Shown: positions 44,437 to 55,379 of the stretch, piece after piece
Position numbering within the stretch: the first letter of the stretch is position 1
Layout: each line of letters starts with the position of its first letter
Source of the DNA: Linyphia triangularis
Taxonomy: Eukaryota; Arthropoda; Arachnida; Araneae; Linyphiidae
Reading direction: 5' to 3'
NCBI GenBank assembly: GCA_963978545.1
Contig: OZ021724.1
Span: forward strand, 100,762,163-100,826,162
Length of the DNA: 64,000 nt
Program-made: the position numbers and the translations under genes
The notes under the pieces: model-generated
Databases searched by the model: none
Told to the model about the DNA's origin: nothing
The model's input: only the letters and a program-made list of their open reading frames with translations

Positions 44437-44840
44437 CAAAACCAGGTGGAGCCACTGCATATGCATTGACGTAAGGATTTCAAATATAAAATAAAATATA
44501 TTAGACGCTATTTTCGAGTTTTTAACTTATGTCATTTCATTAACTGATCATTTTCGTACCTACTCACCAAATCTCAAGGCTTTATTGAAAGTTGGTTGGT
44601 TGTATTCAGATTATCTGGCGCCGTCAGCAACACGAGGGCTATAATGCGCCGAAACATTTCTTCATTAGACAAGCCAACATACATTTACAAACACCCACGC
44701 CTAACACGGGACTCGGAACCCGCAACCTCGCGGTCTAGAAGCTAGCACGCTAACCACTACACCGCTTGGTCGGCGCTTTATAGAAAGTAGTTTCCAAATG
44801 CACTGGGCTAGAAGGTTGTAACATAGAGAGTATAGGATAC
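44437..44840 (+). repeat. Rep-4 copy 3, split by SINE-A
   Basis: AACCAGGTGGAGCCACTGCA, GTCATTTCATTAACTGATCA, then after the SINE AAGTAGTTTCCAAATGCACT and GGTTGTAACATAGAG, matching 13973-14275. Confidence 0.65.
44593..44774 (-). mobile_element. SINE-A copy 11
   Basis: Complete, one extra base in the B box (GGGTTCCGAGTCC). Duplication GCTTTATTGAAAGT / GCTTTATAGAAAGT (14 bp, one mismatch) at 44579-44592 and 44775-44788, inside Rep-4. Confidence 0.9.
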
Positions 44841-44844
44841 GAAC

Positions 44845-47060
44845 CGCAGTAGGACTTTCTTTTAAATGGCTCGTTTTAGACAAAATATTAATATTTTTTT
44901 TTTATATGCGAGTTATTGTTATTTTTTGTTTAATTTCAAGACATGGAGAGTGGTAAGGTAAACTGCGAGTTCGAGCTCGAATTCGGTCGAAGGTCATCGT
45001 CTTTTAAGAGTAATAACGGGCTGAGGATTTCTGTATAGGCAGCTATTTGAGAAACGTGACGGAAAGGGAATTGTAGGGCTCGTAAAAACAAATAATAAGA
45101 GGGTGTTGTTGGAAAGGATTTTTGTTGGCAGAGACATTGGAGATTGTCGTTGTTTTTGTCTTCGGTAGTTTTCGTTAATGGTTTTTATTGGGTTAGGCTG
45201 GATTTTTTTTAAAGAAATTAAATTCTTATGATAGAGGCGTGATGAAAAATGACTTTCATCGAAAAGAACGGTATATGTTGACTGGGAGTTTACTATTCTA
45301 TCTATATTATAAATGCACTGGGCTCTATAATCTCTCTTTGGAAAGTAGACACGCCGACAATGGTGACAGCTCGTATCGTGTCGGACTGCTTAATGGAAGC
45401 TTTGGGAGTCTTCTACCATTTGAGACATAAATGAGGGATAGTGTCCCTTTGAAAGGTCTCCCCCGAAGGCATTTCTCTTTTATACAGAAATTTATCGTAT
45501 GTATCTTCCAGCGCAGTATGGACATCGTGTTGCTCTTGAGCCATAAAATCAATACAATGAACTTGATTTATACCTGGACCTACCTGGAGTAAACCAACGG
45601 GTCGAATGATAAAAATGTGGGAACTTCTTAACGTGAATTCCGAAAAGAATATGAAACTAAAAAGTTATTAAAGTTTCATTTAATAAAACTTAAGTTTCAC
45701 AGGAGGCCAAAAATTGTACTATGCGTGCTATCCGCAAATGGCATATCTTAAGAGCTACTAACCATGAACGGAAAACAAATGAAGATTTACTTACCTAAAA
45801 CTTAACCCTTGATTAGGCGCGCGACCTTTTGTCTCGCGGTTAGTCGCGTGGGGGACAAATTTCCCCTAAATTCAAATGTTTGTGCATAGCATTAAATTCG
45901 TGACCAAATATTAAAGTAAGTGGGTATTTTAATTGAAAACACAACGTTCTGGAACAGAATAAAGTAAAAATTAAAAAATATTTTTGAAATAACTCAAAAA
46001 AAAAAAAAACTGTAAGAAGGCTTTGATCATGAGCTGCCGTTCCCAAGAGTTAAAAAGCAATTTAAACGAAATATTAAGATGGGGATGGAATTGCATTTAA
46101 ATATAACCGTCTGATACAAAAATAGTTTCTTGCCGAACAAAAGCCTGCAAACCGAAATCCGGTTCCATCTCCAGTTCAAAATCTTCGGAAGGCATTTCCT
46201 CTTCCCCCTCCCTTCTCCATATAATTCCATTAAGGGGTGCTGGCGGCCAAAAGGCCAAAAACACCACCATGCGGGCTGCACCATCTGCCCCCCCGGTTGC
46301 TCATTTCGAACGCAAATGTTGCATGCACGGACAACTTGATGGGAGGACACCAGAAGCAGGTGGGGAGGTGCTACACCCCCCCCCCCCAAACTTTGTCCGC
46401 ACCTTTTCTTTCACCCCCATTGTGTACCTGGTGTGGTGAAAGGGGTCTTCTATTTCTTCTCCAGCGCAAACCCACCATTAAACCTGCAAGAAAGAAGGGA
46501 AGGCACCATAATAGAATTGGAAGATCTTGTCTCCGTAAGCAGGGGCAGATGTTCCCTCAAAAACCTCTATCTCTCACTTCTATCTCTTTTCACACATAAT
46601 CTTTTTGGTCATTCTTCTTGCGGAAAAAGGGACCTTCTCAGGAACGTTTTGTCCTAAATAGGCAAGTCTTCCTCTTGTATTCTTCGATGCGGTCCCCGGA
46701 CGTCGTCTCGAAGCCGCTTTGATCCGTGGCCCATGAGAAAGGTATGCCTACCTTTTGTAAGTGCTCTTCCCCCCCCTGCTTCTTTTCTGTGAAGATCCTG
46801 ACCCCCCCCCCCTTATTCCTTAAAAGTTAGGGGCTTGTTTGGTCCCTTGGGGAGTTTTTTTGAGAAGCTGTTTGCGGAATAAGTAGGAGCATTATCCGCT
46901 TACCTGATGTGGGGAGAATATAGATTGGGGATGGGTTTGAATACTGTGTGACGAATTAGTGGTTGAGGTTATTTTTTTAAGTGAATGAAATATTGGTGAT
47001 AATGGAAGTTTGTGTGGCACTTGCGTACTCATTAAATGTAGTGGCATTTTTGTAGGCGTT
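44845..47060. other. Unassigned stretch, GC-richer 46140-46850
   Basis: 45441-45470 carries the TTTGAAAGGTCTCCCCCGAA motif. TTAACCCTTGATTAGG at about 45803 resembles one piggyBac-like end. C runs near 46377-46387 and 46800-46811. ORFs up to 120 codons here have no domain and run through C runs. Confidence 0.35.
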
Positions 47061-47063
47061 TCT

Positions 47064-47952
47064 AGGTACTTGCCTACGTTCGGAGTACTTTTAAAAAAAA
47101 AAAAATTATGTAGGAATATTTTAAGTACCTTTTTATATTTAGTACTACTATAGATTAATAATGCAGTAAAAAAAATTCAAATTTATTATTACTATTTTTC
47201 AAAAATTGCAATTTTGCACGAAATTTTGATGAAATATTTCAAAAACTTAAAATAAGATAAATGAAAAACTATTAAGTTTTTTAGGAAATAAATTACATAC
47301 TTTTATCTAAGGCATATACTACATTAAGAAAAATATATTCATTAAAACTTTTTTTATGAATAGTCGAAAAATAAGTTAGTGATTTTTTAACAGTTTCACC
47401 GTGTTTATATTCAAACTATAGGTGGTATTTCATAAAATAACTATCCAATCTCAATTTCTATAGCATATTCCCTAGAAAACAATCAGAGAATAATATCAAT
47501 AAGAGAAGTACAAAATTTTTTATAATGATTCATGAAATTTTTTTTGAGTTATGACATTTCAAATTAGCAATATTTGTATGAAAATCAATTCCGAGAAAAA
47601 TACATTTAAACTTTAAAACACTCAATTTCTATATAAACCATATTACTTACACACTTAAAATGCACGTTATCCTTTTTTAATTTTTTTATTTATTTTTTAA
47701 AAGAAGAAAATATTAATATTTACAGGGAAATCACTTTTTAATCGGCAACTTTTGGTTTTGGTGTGCTATTTCCGGTTATAATTTACAGTTTTAGATAAGT
47801 TTCAAATTATCATAACTTTTGTTCAAATCAACGCAGAGTTAAAAAGAAGATAGTTTTAGAAACTTAAAGATTTGGGCTAAAATATTCACGAATAATATTT
47901 TTTTTTGGTCAAATTTCATCAAAATCGACCTTTTCAACGTAGGCAAGTACCT
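47064..47952. mobile_element. AT-rich element with 17-bp inverted ends
   Basis: AGGTACTTGCCTACGTT (47064-47080) and AACGTAGGCAAGTACCT (47936-47952) are perfect inverted copies 855 bases apart. The interior is AT-rich with no ORF. Classification and target duplication could not be settled. Confidence 0.5.
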
Positions 47953-47954
47953 TA

Positions 47955-48780
47955 AAAACAACAGGTGGAGAATTGAAAGAATATGCAGCTGTCCCTTTTC
48001 CGTATAACAGATTTCTACCAACTCGCATTTAATACGATTTTGCCCAAATTCCTTACCTATGGTTAAATGTATTGTTGAACATTTATGTAGTAATGCACAT
48101 TTTTGTTCTTTAAAATTTTCTTGTAATTATTTTTAAATTAAATTTCATCCAAATAGTGTTCAGTTGCATCTGATTGATAGAAGTGGAGATGAAATAAATT
48201 AAATATTTTTAAGAGTTTTCGCTCTTCAAACTTTTCACTTTTGTCTCTACTTGTAGCTAAGATATTCGTAGGAAAAGCAATGAATGAATAGAAAATATAA
48301 TTATTTGCAAATATTTATACGGAAATGTATAGAAATATTTTGAATAATTTTAATCACGTGTAACTGAAGTCGAGCAAAATTTCGAAGTGTTTTAGCTTTT
48401 CAGTCTCAACAAACCTGTATCTATGACCTATTTTGAGTTGCTCAAAACTTACGAAAATACGCCATAGATAGGTTTTGATGAGTTTGAATAGATATATTGA
48501 GCGCCAAACTTATAATGGAAGTTTCTTGGACGAGATTGAACATCACTTGCTTACTTGACAATTGTAGTAAAACTTAAAATATTATTTAAAGGAGTACATC
48601 AACTTAACAATCGAAGTAAATTGAGAAGTGTGGCAATTGCGTCTTTCAAATTTATCTTTCTTGCATCTCAAATCGGGCTACATTTTCTATTCATATCGTA
48701 AATCTAGATATTCCATCCAATTCAGTTAAGAATTCGAAATCAGAAATGAAACAGAAGGCTTTGCCCAGGAAAAATAACAA
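47955..48780. other. Unassigned AT-rich stretch
   Basis: Nothing recognised. Confidence 0.35.
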
Positions 48781-48781
48781 C

Positions 48782-49482
48782 AACCTAAGCGTACTTGGCT
48801 TTTTGAAACAAAGTACTTAGATTTCAAAACAAAATTCTACCGGATGGTAGAAACGTTAATTTTTCAAATCAAATCTTCTAGTAGATTTTCGAATGACATT
48901 TCTACTCGCATTTAAACAATATGAATTCTAAAGAATCTTCCATGTTCCATTCATGGTGTAATTATAAAATTTCCGAGACTTTTTAGATCTTTTGGGAAGT
49001 CAAAAATAGTCAACCTAAGCGCACTTGGCTTTCTGAAACAAAGTCTGAAACAAAGTTCTACCAGATGGTTGAAATGTTAATTTTGCAAATCAAATCTTCT
49101 ATACTAAACTCCAACTAAACTTGACATCACTAGACGATAGATCTTCACCGTGCTCATAGGCAAATAATTCATTTTAGCGGAGTGAAGACATAATTCTCGC
49201 CAAACCTTATAGCCTTTTGTTCTCTACAGGGTTGTGGTTTGGCGAACATTATGCTTTCACGCCGCCAAAATGTATTAAATACCTATGAGCACTGTGACGA
49301 TCTACCGTCTAGTGATGTCAAGTTAAGTTGAAGTTTAGTATAGTAGACTTTCGACTGACATTTCTACTCGCATTTCCACAATATGAATTCTAAGGAATCT
49401 TCCATGTTCCATTCATGTTGGCAATTACAAAATTTCCAGGACACTTTAGCTCTTTTGTGAAGTCAAAAATAGTCCCTGAGGA
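48782..49482. repeat. Direct duplication of about 230-240 bp, second unit holding a MITE
   Basis: Unit 1 begins CAACCTAAGCGTACTTGGCT (48782); unit 2 begins CAACCTAAGCGCACTTGGCT (49012). Both share ATTCTACCGGATGGTAGAAA-like, CATTTCTACTCGCATTT and CTTCCATGTTCCATTCATG blocks and end AAGTCAAAAATAGTC. Unit 2 is interrupted by the fold-back MITE at 49102-49340. Confidence 0.75.
49102..49340. mobile_element. Fold-back MITE copy 2, short form
   Basis: TACTAAACTCCAACTAAACT to AAGTTGAAGTTTAGTA, flanked by TA at 49100-49101 and 49341-49342. Unit 1 of the surrounding duplication (CTTCTAGTAGATTTTCG near 48880) shows the site without the element, which fixes the boundaries and the TA target. The centre is deleted: AGGGTTG joins directly to TGGTTTGGCG. 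Confidence 0.9.
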
Positions 49483-49484
49483 GC

Positions 49485-50720
49485 AAGGTAAGGTAGTATG
49501 ACCTTCCTTTATGTGCTGTCTACCCACCTCCCCATTTCAGAAAGTTGTTTGCTATCTCGGAAAGATTTTTTTTTTTCTCCAAATAATGTTTGAGGAATAA
49601 GTTGGATCATCCCCAACCTGATGTGTGTAAATATGGTTTGCGTAAGGAAGGGTGAGTGAAGAATGGATGGTGTGACGAATTAGTGTAAGAATTGATGGAG
49701 TCGGTTTTTTTTCATATGAATCTTTGGTGGTGATGTATGGCAGCAAAGCAGTTTCTCTTGATTATGGATTATTTCCGTATTTTCGGCTTCCGTACAGCGC
49801 AAATATTCTGAAATGTTGTGTAATTTCTGCACTAGTATATAAAAAAATTAAAATTTTGTTGTAAACTTCTGTATAAGAATCGGTTACATGCTTTTTTCAC
49901 TTTAAATTTGTTGTAATAATTTCTTAAAGAAAATTCCCTTATTTTTTCATAAAAATATCTAAGTAGTAGCTGAGTTAAAAATAAATCTAAAGGATTAATT
50001 TTTTTTTTTTAATTTTTTTTTTTCTTTTTTTCTTTTTTTTTTTTCTAGCAGGCAACATTGAAATCTTTCGTTTACTGGTTCTCCGATTCTAAATGCTATA
50101 TTAATATTCAGCACAATTATTTTGCTTGAAATTTAAGTAAAAATACCATTATAAGGAAATTAAAGACGAAGATAAAACAAGTTACAAGTATTTTACAAAA
50201 ATTTACAATACATTAACTTTTTCATCACAAGTACGGAAATTGGAAGTATTATCATCAAACTGAAATATTACGGAAGTCAGATTTTCGTAAAACGGACAAC
50301 ATCTGGACTATTGTCAACAATGAAATCCATTATAAGAGAACTTTTGCCTTCAGAGATGAACCATTTTTGTTACTGGAGTTGAGAAAATTTAAGTTTAATG
50401 CCAAAAAGTATTTGCTGATGATAAAACAGTGCTAGAATCGTGAATGTACTCATAATTTATTATACAGTACCTCTATACGCTGTCGAATTCACACAATTGT
50501 AAGGGTAGCGAGGTTAAATTGCATTTGAGTTCATTGAAGTATTTTATAAATTTGTTGAGCTACGTTAACTTAACATAAAATTAGATTTTTTGTTAACTTT
50601 TTAAAATTAGATGTCTTGGCCTATCCAAGCAATGGCTATCATTATTTTATTGTACATACAGTCTTGTACTGAACTGATTGAGCGACTGATTTGTTAACTA
50701 TCTAACTTCACTTAACTTTG
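49485..50720. other. Unassigned AT-rich stretch
   Basis: Poly-T runs at 49999-50045. No gene recognised. Confidence 0.35.
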
Positions 50721-50726
50721 TTAACT

Positions 50727-51077
50727 AACTAAACTTCAATTTAACTTGACATCACTAGACGGTAGATCTTCACAGTGCTCGTAGGCAATTTATCCATTTT
50801 GGCGGCTTGAAAGCATACTACTCGCCAAACCATACAGCCTTTTGTTCGACAAACGGGATGGACAGGAATACTATATCTCCCCATTCCCTTTTTATTCTTC
50901 TCCCGTCCCACAAGAAAAAATCAGGCTACGAAACTCAGTCCAGCAACCCTGTACAGAACAAAAGGCTATAAGGTTTGGCGAGAATTTTGTCTTCACTCCG
51001 CTAAAATGGATTAATTGCCTATGAGCACGGTGAAGATCTATCGTCTAGTGATGTCAAGTTAAGTTGGAGTTTAGTTT
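50727..51077. mobile_element. Fold-back MITE copy 3, long form (inverted)
   Basis: AACTAAACTTCAATTTAACT to AAGTTGGAGTTTAGTT. It keeps the central segment (CAAACGGGATGGACAGG ... GACTCAGT in antisense), so it is copy 1 inverted. The outermost bases differ slightly from TACTAAAC. Confidence 0.85.
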
Positions 51078-51079
51078 TT

Positions 51080-52186
51080 TCTTCTTTTTTTAACCCGAGG
51101 ATCCCCTCAAAAACAGTTGAAAATATTTGAAATTTTCTCCAGATGTTCATGATCACGAAACTGGAAAACTGCAAAACAACATCCCGATGAACCTGCTAAC
51201 ATTTGCTCTGACACACTTCAAATTACCGCACGTTATCTCACCCTCCCCTAATAATAATAATGATGATCCCCAAATCCTCAGTTATTACTTTTTCGGTCCC
51301 AAAAACTCCTCTGCCGGCGTAAAACGGAAGCCAGATGAATTAGTACTTTCCCCCCCAACTCCGGCAAAAGATGAGTATGTTTATCAGATACAAGCTCATG
51401 TCCCATCACAAACTGAACATTAACCACTCTATTGATACATTCTGCAGGAACTTGTCATTATAAACCCACCACTCATCTTCCACAGAAAAAGAAACATAAG
51501 GGGGGGAGAGAGAGAGAGAGAGCTTCTTCTTCTGGTGGCGAAGGAAAAAAAAAATTCTTATCTGCCTTGTAGGATCAGCTAGGGTCCTTTCTAGAGTTAT
51601 ACCCCTGGGGGCTCGGTCATTATGCCTCCGCGATTACCTGGCCCCTATATCTTGTGCCTACCTGGCGGCCTTTTAATCTTGGGGCTGGAAGTGAAGTGAA
51701 AATAGACGGAACTCACCCCGACTTGATGGACATCGGAGGAATGGGTAAGTGACGTCTTAAGAAGGAAAAGGAACAGGTTTCAAGTGTATGTGTGTATTCG
51801 GATTTAGTTTTTTTTTTTTATGAATGCTCGCTGGGCACTTTTATACTAGAAATTTCGTTCGTCATGACGCTGATCCCCCAACTGAGGTTGCTCATTGTTG
51901 GGATATTTTGTTGGCGATCAAGTGCGGAATGTCCCCGCAGTGCATATCTGGAATGTTTTTAGGGAGATTTTTCGTGGAGTGCTGATACACTCGCGAACAA
52001 TGTTAGAGCCTCAGTCTCAAAGGTATCCTCATTGGATAAGGTGCTTTTTCTTCCCATGGTAGAAATGCTTGATTCGAATTTCATGTTCCATTTCAGGCAC
52101 GCAACCGGGGGGGGGGGTTTAGGGTCAGGACCTCTCCTAGGACCACTAACATCACGGGTTTTGTTGCAATTGAGTAAGAAACAGCA
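51080..52186. other. Unassigned GC-richer stretch with one weak exon-like ORF
   Basis: A forward frame open to 51423 follows a TTTTCTCCAG acceptor-like site at 51142. It has an NNNN tract, a KRKPDE cluster and SPPTP, but no recognised domain. (GA)n at 51507-51521, poly-T near 51808, G run near 52108. Not called as a gene. Confidence 0.35.
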
Positions 52187-52194
52187 ATCGTAAA

Positions 52195-52872
52195 CGGGGC
52201 CTGATCATGACAAGTTGGGGCCCAAGGCCCGGAGGCCCACTTTCAGGGGCCCTTTTTTCAAACGCGAGATTTATTGGAAATGGGCTTGAAACAAAAAAAA
52301 ATTCAAACAATTAAATTTATAAATTAAAATAGGTTATATACTTGGTTGTATTCAGATTATCTGGCGCCGTCAGCAACACGAGGGCTATATTGCGCCGAAA
52401 CATTCGTCATTGGACAAGCCAACATACATTTACAAACATTACTAACACGGGACTCGGAACCCGCAACCTCGCGGTCTAGAAGCCAGCACGCTAACCACTA
52501 TACCGCTTGGTCGGCAATTTAAAATAGGAAAAACTTAATTTTGTAATGTATCATTGCATTTCACGATCTCAATGTGTAGTCCAATCCGTGACAAAAACCT
52601 GCTCCGTATCTGCAACATATTTACAACTTCAAAGTAGACATTTGCAGATCTCACAATAAATTCGTCAATAATTCCGTTAATTTTTGTTTCTCTGTGTTTC
52701 ATGAAAGCTTGTTTTTTACACTTTTAAATGACGATTTGGTTTATTTGAATAAATACACTCTGGGTTGCCAAAAAATGTTCAGGATCAATAAGTTTACAGC
52801 CGATTTCGGGGCTCCCTAAAATCATTGGCCCAAGGCCCTGGCCTTGTGGGCCTAAGCAATGATCAGGGCCTG
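52195..52872. mobile_element. hAT-like element with 8-bp duplication and nested SINE-A
   Basis: The ends are CGGGGCCTGATCATG and CAATGATCAGGGCCTG (inverted), followed inward by GGGCCCAAGGCCC-type blocks at both sides. A perfect 8-bp duplication ATCGTAAA lies at 52187-52194 and 52873-52880. 8-bp duplication and CAGGSCC-type ends fit hAT. No transposase ORF. SINE-A copy 12 is nested. Confidence 0.75.
52334..52515 (-). mobile_element. SINE-A copy 12
   Basis: Head GCCGACCAAGCGGTATAGTG at the right, B box with extra base, small deletion in the CACCCATG segment. Duplication AAATTAAAATAGG / AATTTAAAATAGG at 52321-52333 and 52516-52528. Confidence 0.85.
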
Positions 52873-52934
52873 ATCGTAAATAATTCCAATAGAGCACGTT
52901 TTTAACCAAAATGGACGATTCCGGCATTTGTTAA

Positions 52935-53113
52935 TGCCGACCAAACGGTATAGTGGTTAGCGTGCTAGCTTCTAGACCGCGAGGTTGCGGGTTCGAGTCC
53001 CGTGTTGGCATGGGTGTTTGTAAATGTATGTTGGCTTGTCTAATGACGAATATGTTTCGGCGCATTATAGCCCTCGTGTTGCTGACGGCGCCAGATAATC
53101 TGAAAACAACCAA
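52935..53113 (+). mobile_element. SINE-A copy 13
   Basis: Complete, B box GGGTTCGAGTCCCG. Perfect 14-bp duplication CCGGCATTTGTTAA at 52921-52934 and 53114-53127. The duplicated site ends in the TTAA that borders the piggyBac-like element starting at 53128. Confidence 0.92.
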
Positions 53114-53127
53114 CCGGCATTTGTTAA

Positions 53128-53488
53128 CATGTTGACTGCCACGGAATTTCGGCACGATTGCGGTCTAAAGAGCCAATTTGATTTAACCTTTAACTGCTGT
53201 ATGCGGTCTGACAGACCGCGAGTCATTTTTTGTGGAATGCTTCCACCCACTAAAATATTTCAACTTTGACTTTTGTATTAATTTTTCCGATTCTTTGTTT
53301 CTTAAAGTTTAAAATTGATGTTCACTAATTTCTTTGGCGCAGTATGAACCACATGTTGCGCCAAAATTATCAAACCACCCAACCACAGTACTCGTCGACG
53401 CGTTGATTGGAGAAGAGATTGAACCAGTGGTGTGAGTTGAATACAACTCATTGTACAGTTGAATACAACTCACATGGCAGTCAACATG
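53128..53488. mobile_element. piggyBac-like element at TTAA, 361 bp
   Basis: TTAA|CATGTTGACTGCCA and TGGCAGTCAACATG|TTAA (53124-53127, 53489-53492): perfect 14-bp inverted ends. Inside the left third is hairpin GCGGTCT-GAC-AGACCGC (53203-53219) preceded by TTAACCTTTAACTGC. Next to the right end are hairpins TGAGTTG-AATA-CAACTCA (53433-53450) and AGTTG-AATA-CAACT (53457-53470). Same ends as 9197-10301. No ORF. Confidence 0.85.
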
Positions 53489-53492
53489 TTAA

Positions 53493-54278
53493 AAAACGAG
53501 TGAAATTAGTTTATATTTATGAAGAATTTCTTTCTGATTCCAAATATTCAAATAAAAGTTCATTAAAAAAATTAGTTATTTAAATATTAAGAAAAAAGAA
53601 TTAACTTTGTACGATCACAGTCCAATCAAAACGGTACATTATAGCTGTGACATCACGACATCCCTCAGTTCTCTATGGTTTTTCGTGAAGTTTCTACCAA
53701 ATAGTTGGTATGTGTTTGGTACACAATTGCCATATCTCATACCGGTTGACGCGATTTGCGAGAAACTTGCAAAACTGGTTTCCGCTGCTTCGTTTCAAGC
53801 CAAGTTGTTTCAAATGTAGTGACGTCACATTGGATTCAAGCCGAATGTGTCATTTTTTCCGTCAAATCTAACAAGCAAACTTAGGTTGCAAATTAAAAAA
53901 AAAAAAAATTAAAAACGCAGTGAGCAGAAATTTTGGTGTCAATGGACTTTTCGAAACATTTAGAATTGAAAAAATTAAAAAATGCTGGAATTGTCCATTC
54001 AAGCAGAATTAGCCTACCGTATTTTAATCATTATGCTCTATTTTTTGTCTTCTTCGGTCCAATATAAAGTGTCGTTTAAAAGAAATGTAAAAAATGTAGA
54101 TGTTTCCGTTTTTCTTATGTAGCTACAGTGTTTCAGTGCTGCATGCTTTTATATTGAAAGCTCCATAAAAATATAATAAAATCAACCTGATATTGGTGTT
54201 AGTCCGTTTACTTAAAGTGTTATTTTTTCTCTTAATTGAATTTAAACAAACGAGATAATTTTTATATTAATTTATAGT
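53493..54278. repeat. AT-rich stretch with Rep-5 segment
   Basis: 53735-53850 (GCGATTTGCGAGAAACTTGC, TGGTTTCCGCTGCTTCG) is an inverted match to 13800-13930. 53920-53999 (GAGCAGAAATTTTGGTGTCA, CATTTAGAATTGAAAAAAT, ATGCTGGAATTGTCCATT) matches 13645-13720 inverted. Remaining sequence unassigned. Confidence 0.45.
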
Positions 54279-54281
54279 CTA

Positions 54282-54522
54282 TACTAAACTTCAACTTAAC
54301 TAGACATCACTTAGACGGTAGATCGTGACAGTGCTCATAGGTATTTAATCCATTTTGGCGGCGTGAAAGCATTATATTTGCCAAACCACAACCCTGTAGA
54401 GAACAAAAGGCTATAAGGTTTGGCGAGAATTATGTCTTCACTCCGCCAAATGGATTAAATACCTATGAGCAATTGTGACGATCTACCGTCTAAGTGATGT
54501 CTAGTTAAGTTGAAGTTTAGTA
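54282..54522. mobile_element. Fold-back MITE copy 4, short form (inverted)
   Basis: TACTAAACTTCAACTTAACT to AAGTTGAAGTTTAGTA with TA at 54280-54281 and 54523-54524. The centre reads CGCCAAACCACAACCCTG-like (TTTGCCAAACCACAACCC), the same deletion junction as copy 2 in antisense. Confidence 0.9.
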
Positions 54523-54704
54523 TAGAAAATATGTATAACACTGGATCTAGAAAAAATGTAGTCAAATGCAGTTTAGTTATTTTGTGTAACTCGAAAACTC
54601 GATAGAAACCACTGTAATATTTTGTCATATGTAAGTGACAAATTAAGAAACTGCAAAAATACTGAAGATTTGTGACAAATACAGTATGAGAAAGTTCTGT
54701 ATGG

Positions 54705-55375
54705 AAGTTGTTTTTAAATCCTTTTTATTAACTTCAATTTTGTGTGTGTGTGTGTGTGAGTGTGTGGGTCGATGTTGGGCAAATCTGCGGACCCCTAATT
54801 TATTCCCTTGCTATCATCCAAATGGGCTGAAACTTGGCAGATTCAATGACAATGCATTCTATCAAATTGTGGAGCTGTTACTGTCACTAAAAGGTCGTTT
54901 TTACGGAATACTAACTTGCCATCATCCAATCGCCCTAAAATAGTATTGTTGTTCGACCATTGAAGAAGCTCTTTTCTTAATGCGACCAGATTTTTCTATC
55001 TCCAGAAATTTCATCAGTTACCTAATCTGTTAGTTTTCAAATTCTGTAGACATTTTTGTTCTGTTTAGATTGACTTTGATGGGGGGGGGGGGGGGGCTCT
55101 GCAATGGGAAAGCGGCAACTCAAGGTGAAAAGCGGAACTGTCCCGCCAAAATCGGGACATCTGGTCACATTATCTTTCCTGTTGCCAAAATTGTTTTAAT
55201 AAATGAATAATAAAATTATTTAAATCAGAATAAATAAAAAATATTAGGATACGAGTGATATATTCACATAGTTCACCGCACGTTTTGCCGATAGGAATGT
55301 TTTTCATATTTTAAATTAGATTGCAAACACCATGCACACGCTGTTTATAGAATCTCGGCCCTGTGTTAAGGAATA
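54705..55375 (-). repeat. Rep-1 copy with (TG)n and poly-G insertion
   Basis: TTTTTAAATCCTTTTTATTA, (TG)n at 54740-54757, both CATCATCCAA modules, then 54955-55170 with foreign-looking sequence including a 16-base G run (55081-55096), then GTTGCCAAAATTGTTTTAAT and, at the far end, GCACACGCTGTTTATAGAAT and GGCCCTGTGTTAAGG, matching the head-proximal part of 15045-15590. Confidence 0.6.
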
Positions 55376-55379
55376 TAAA

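Noticed and set aside
46027..46657. Overlapping ORFs of about 120 codons on both strands
   Set aside because: Both strands are open because of biased composition; no domain or splice signal supports either.
52931..53155. Recurring ORF encoded by SINE-A copies
   Set aside because: Both strands of SINE-A are open over about 60 codons by chance; the ORF repeats only because the SINE repeats.
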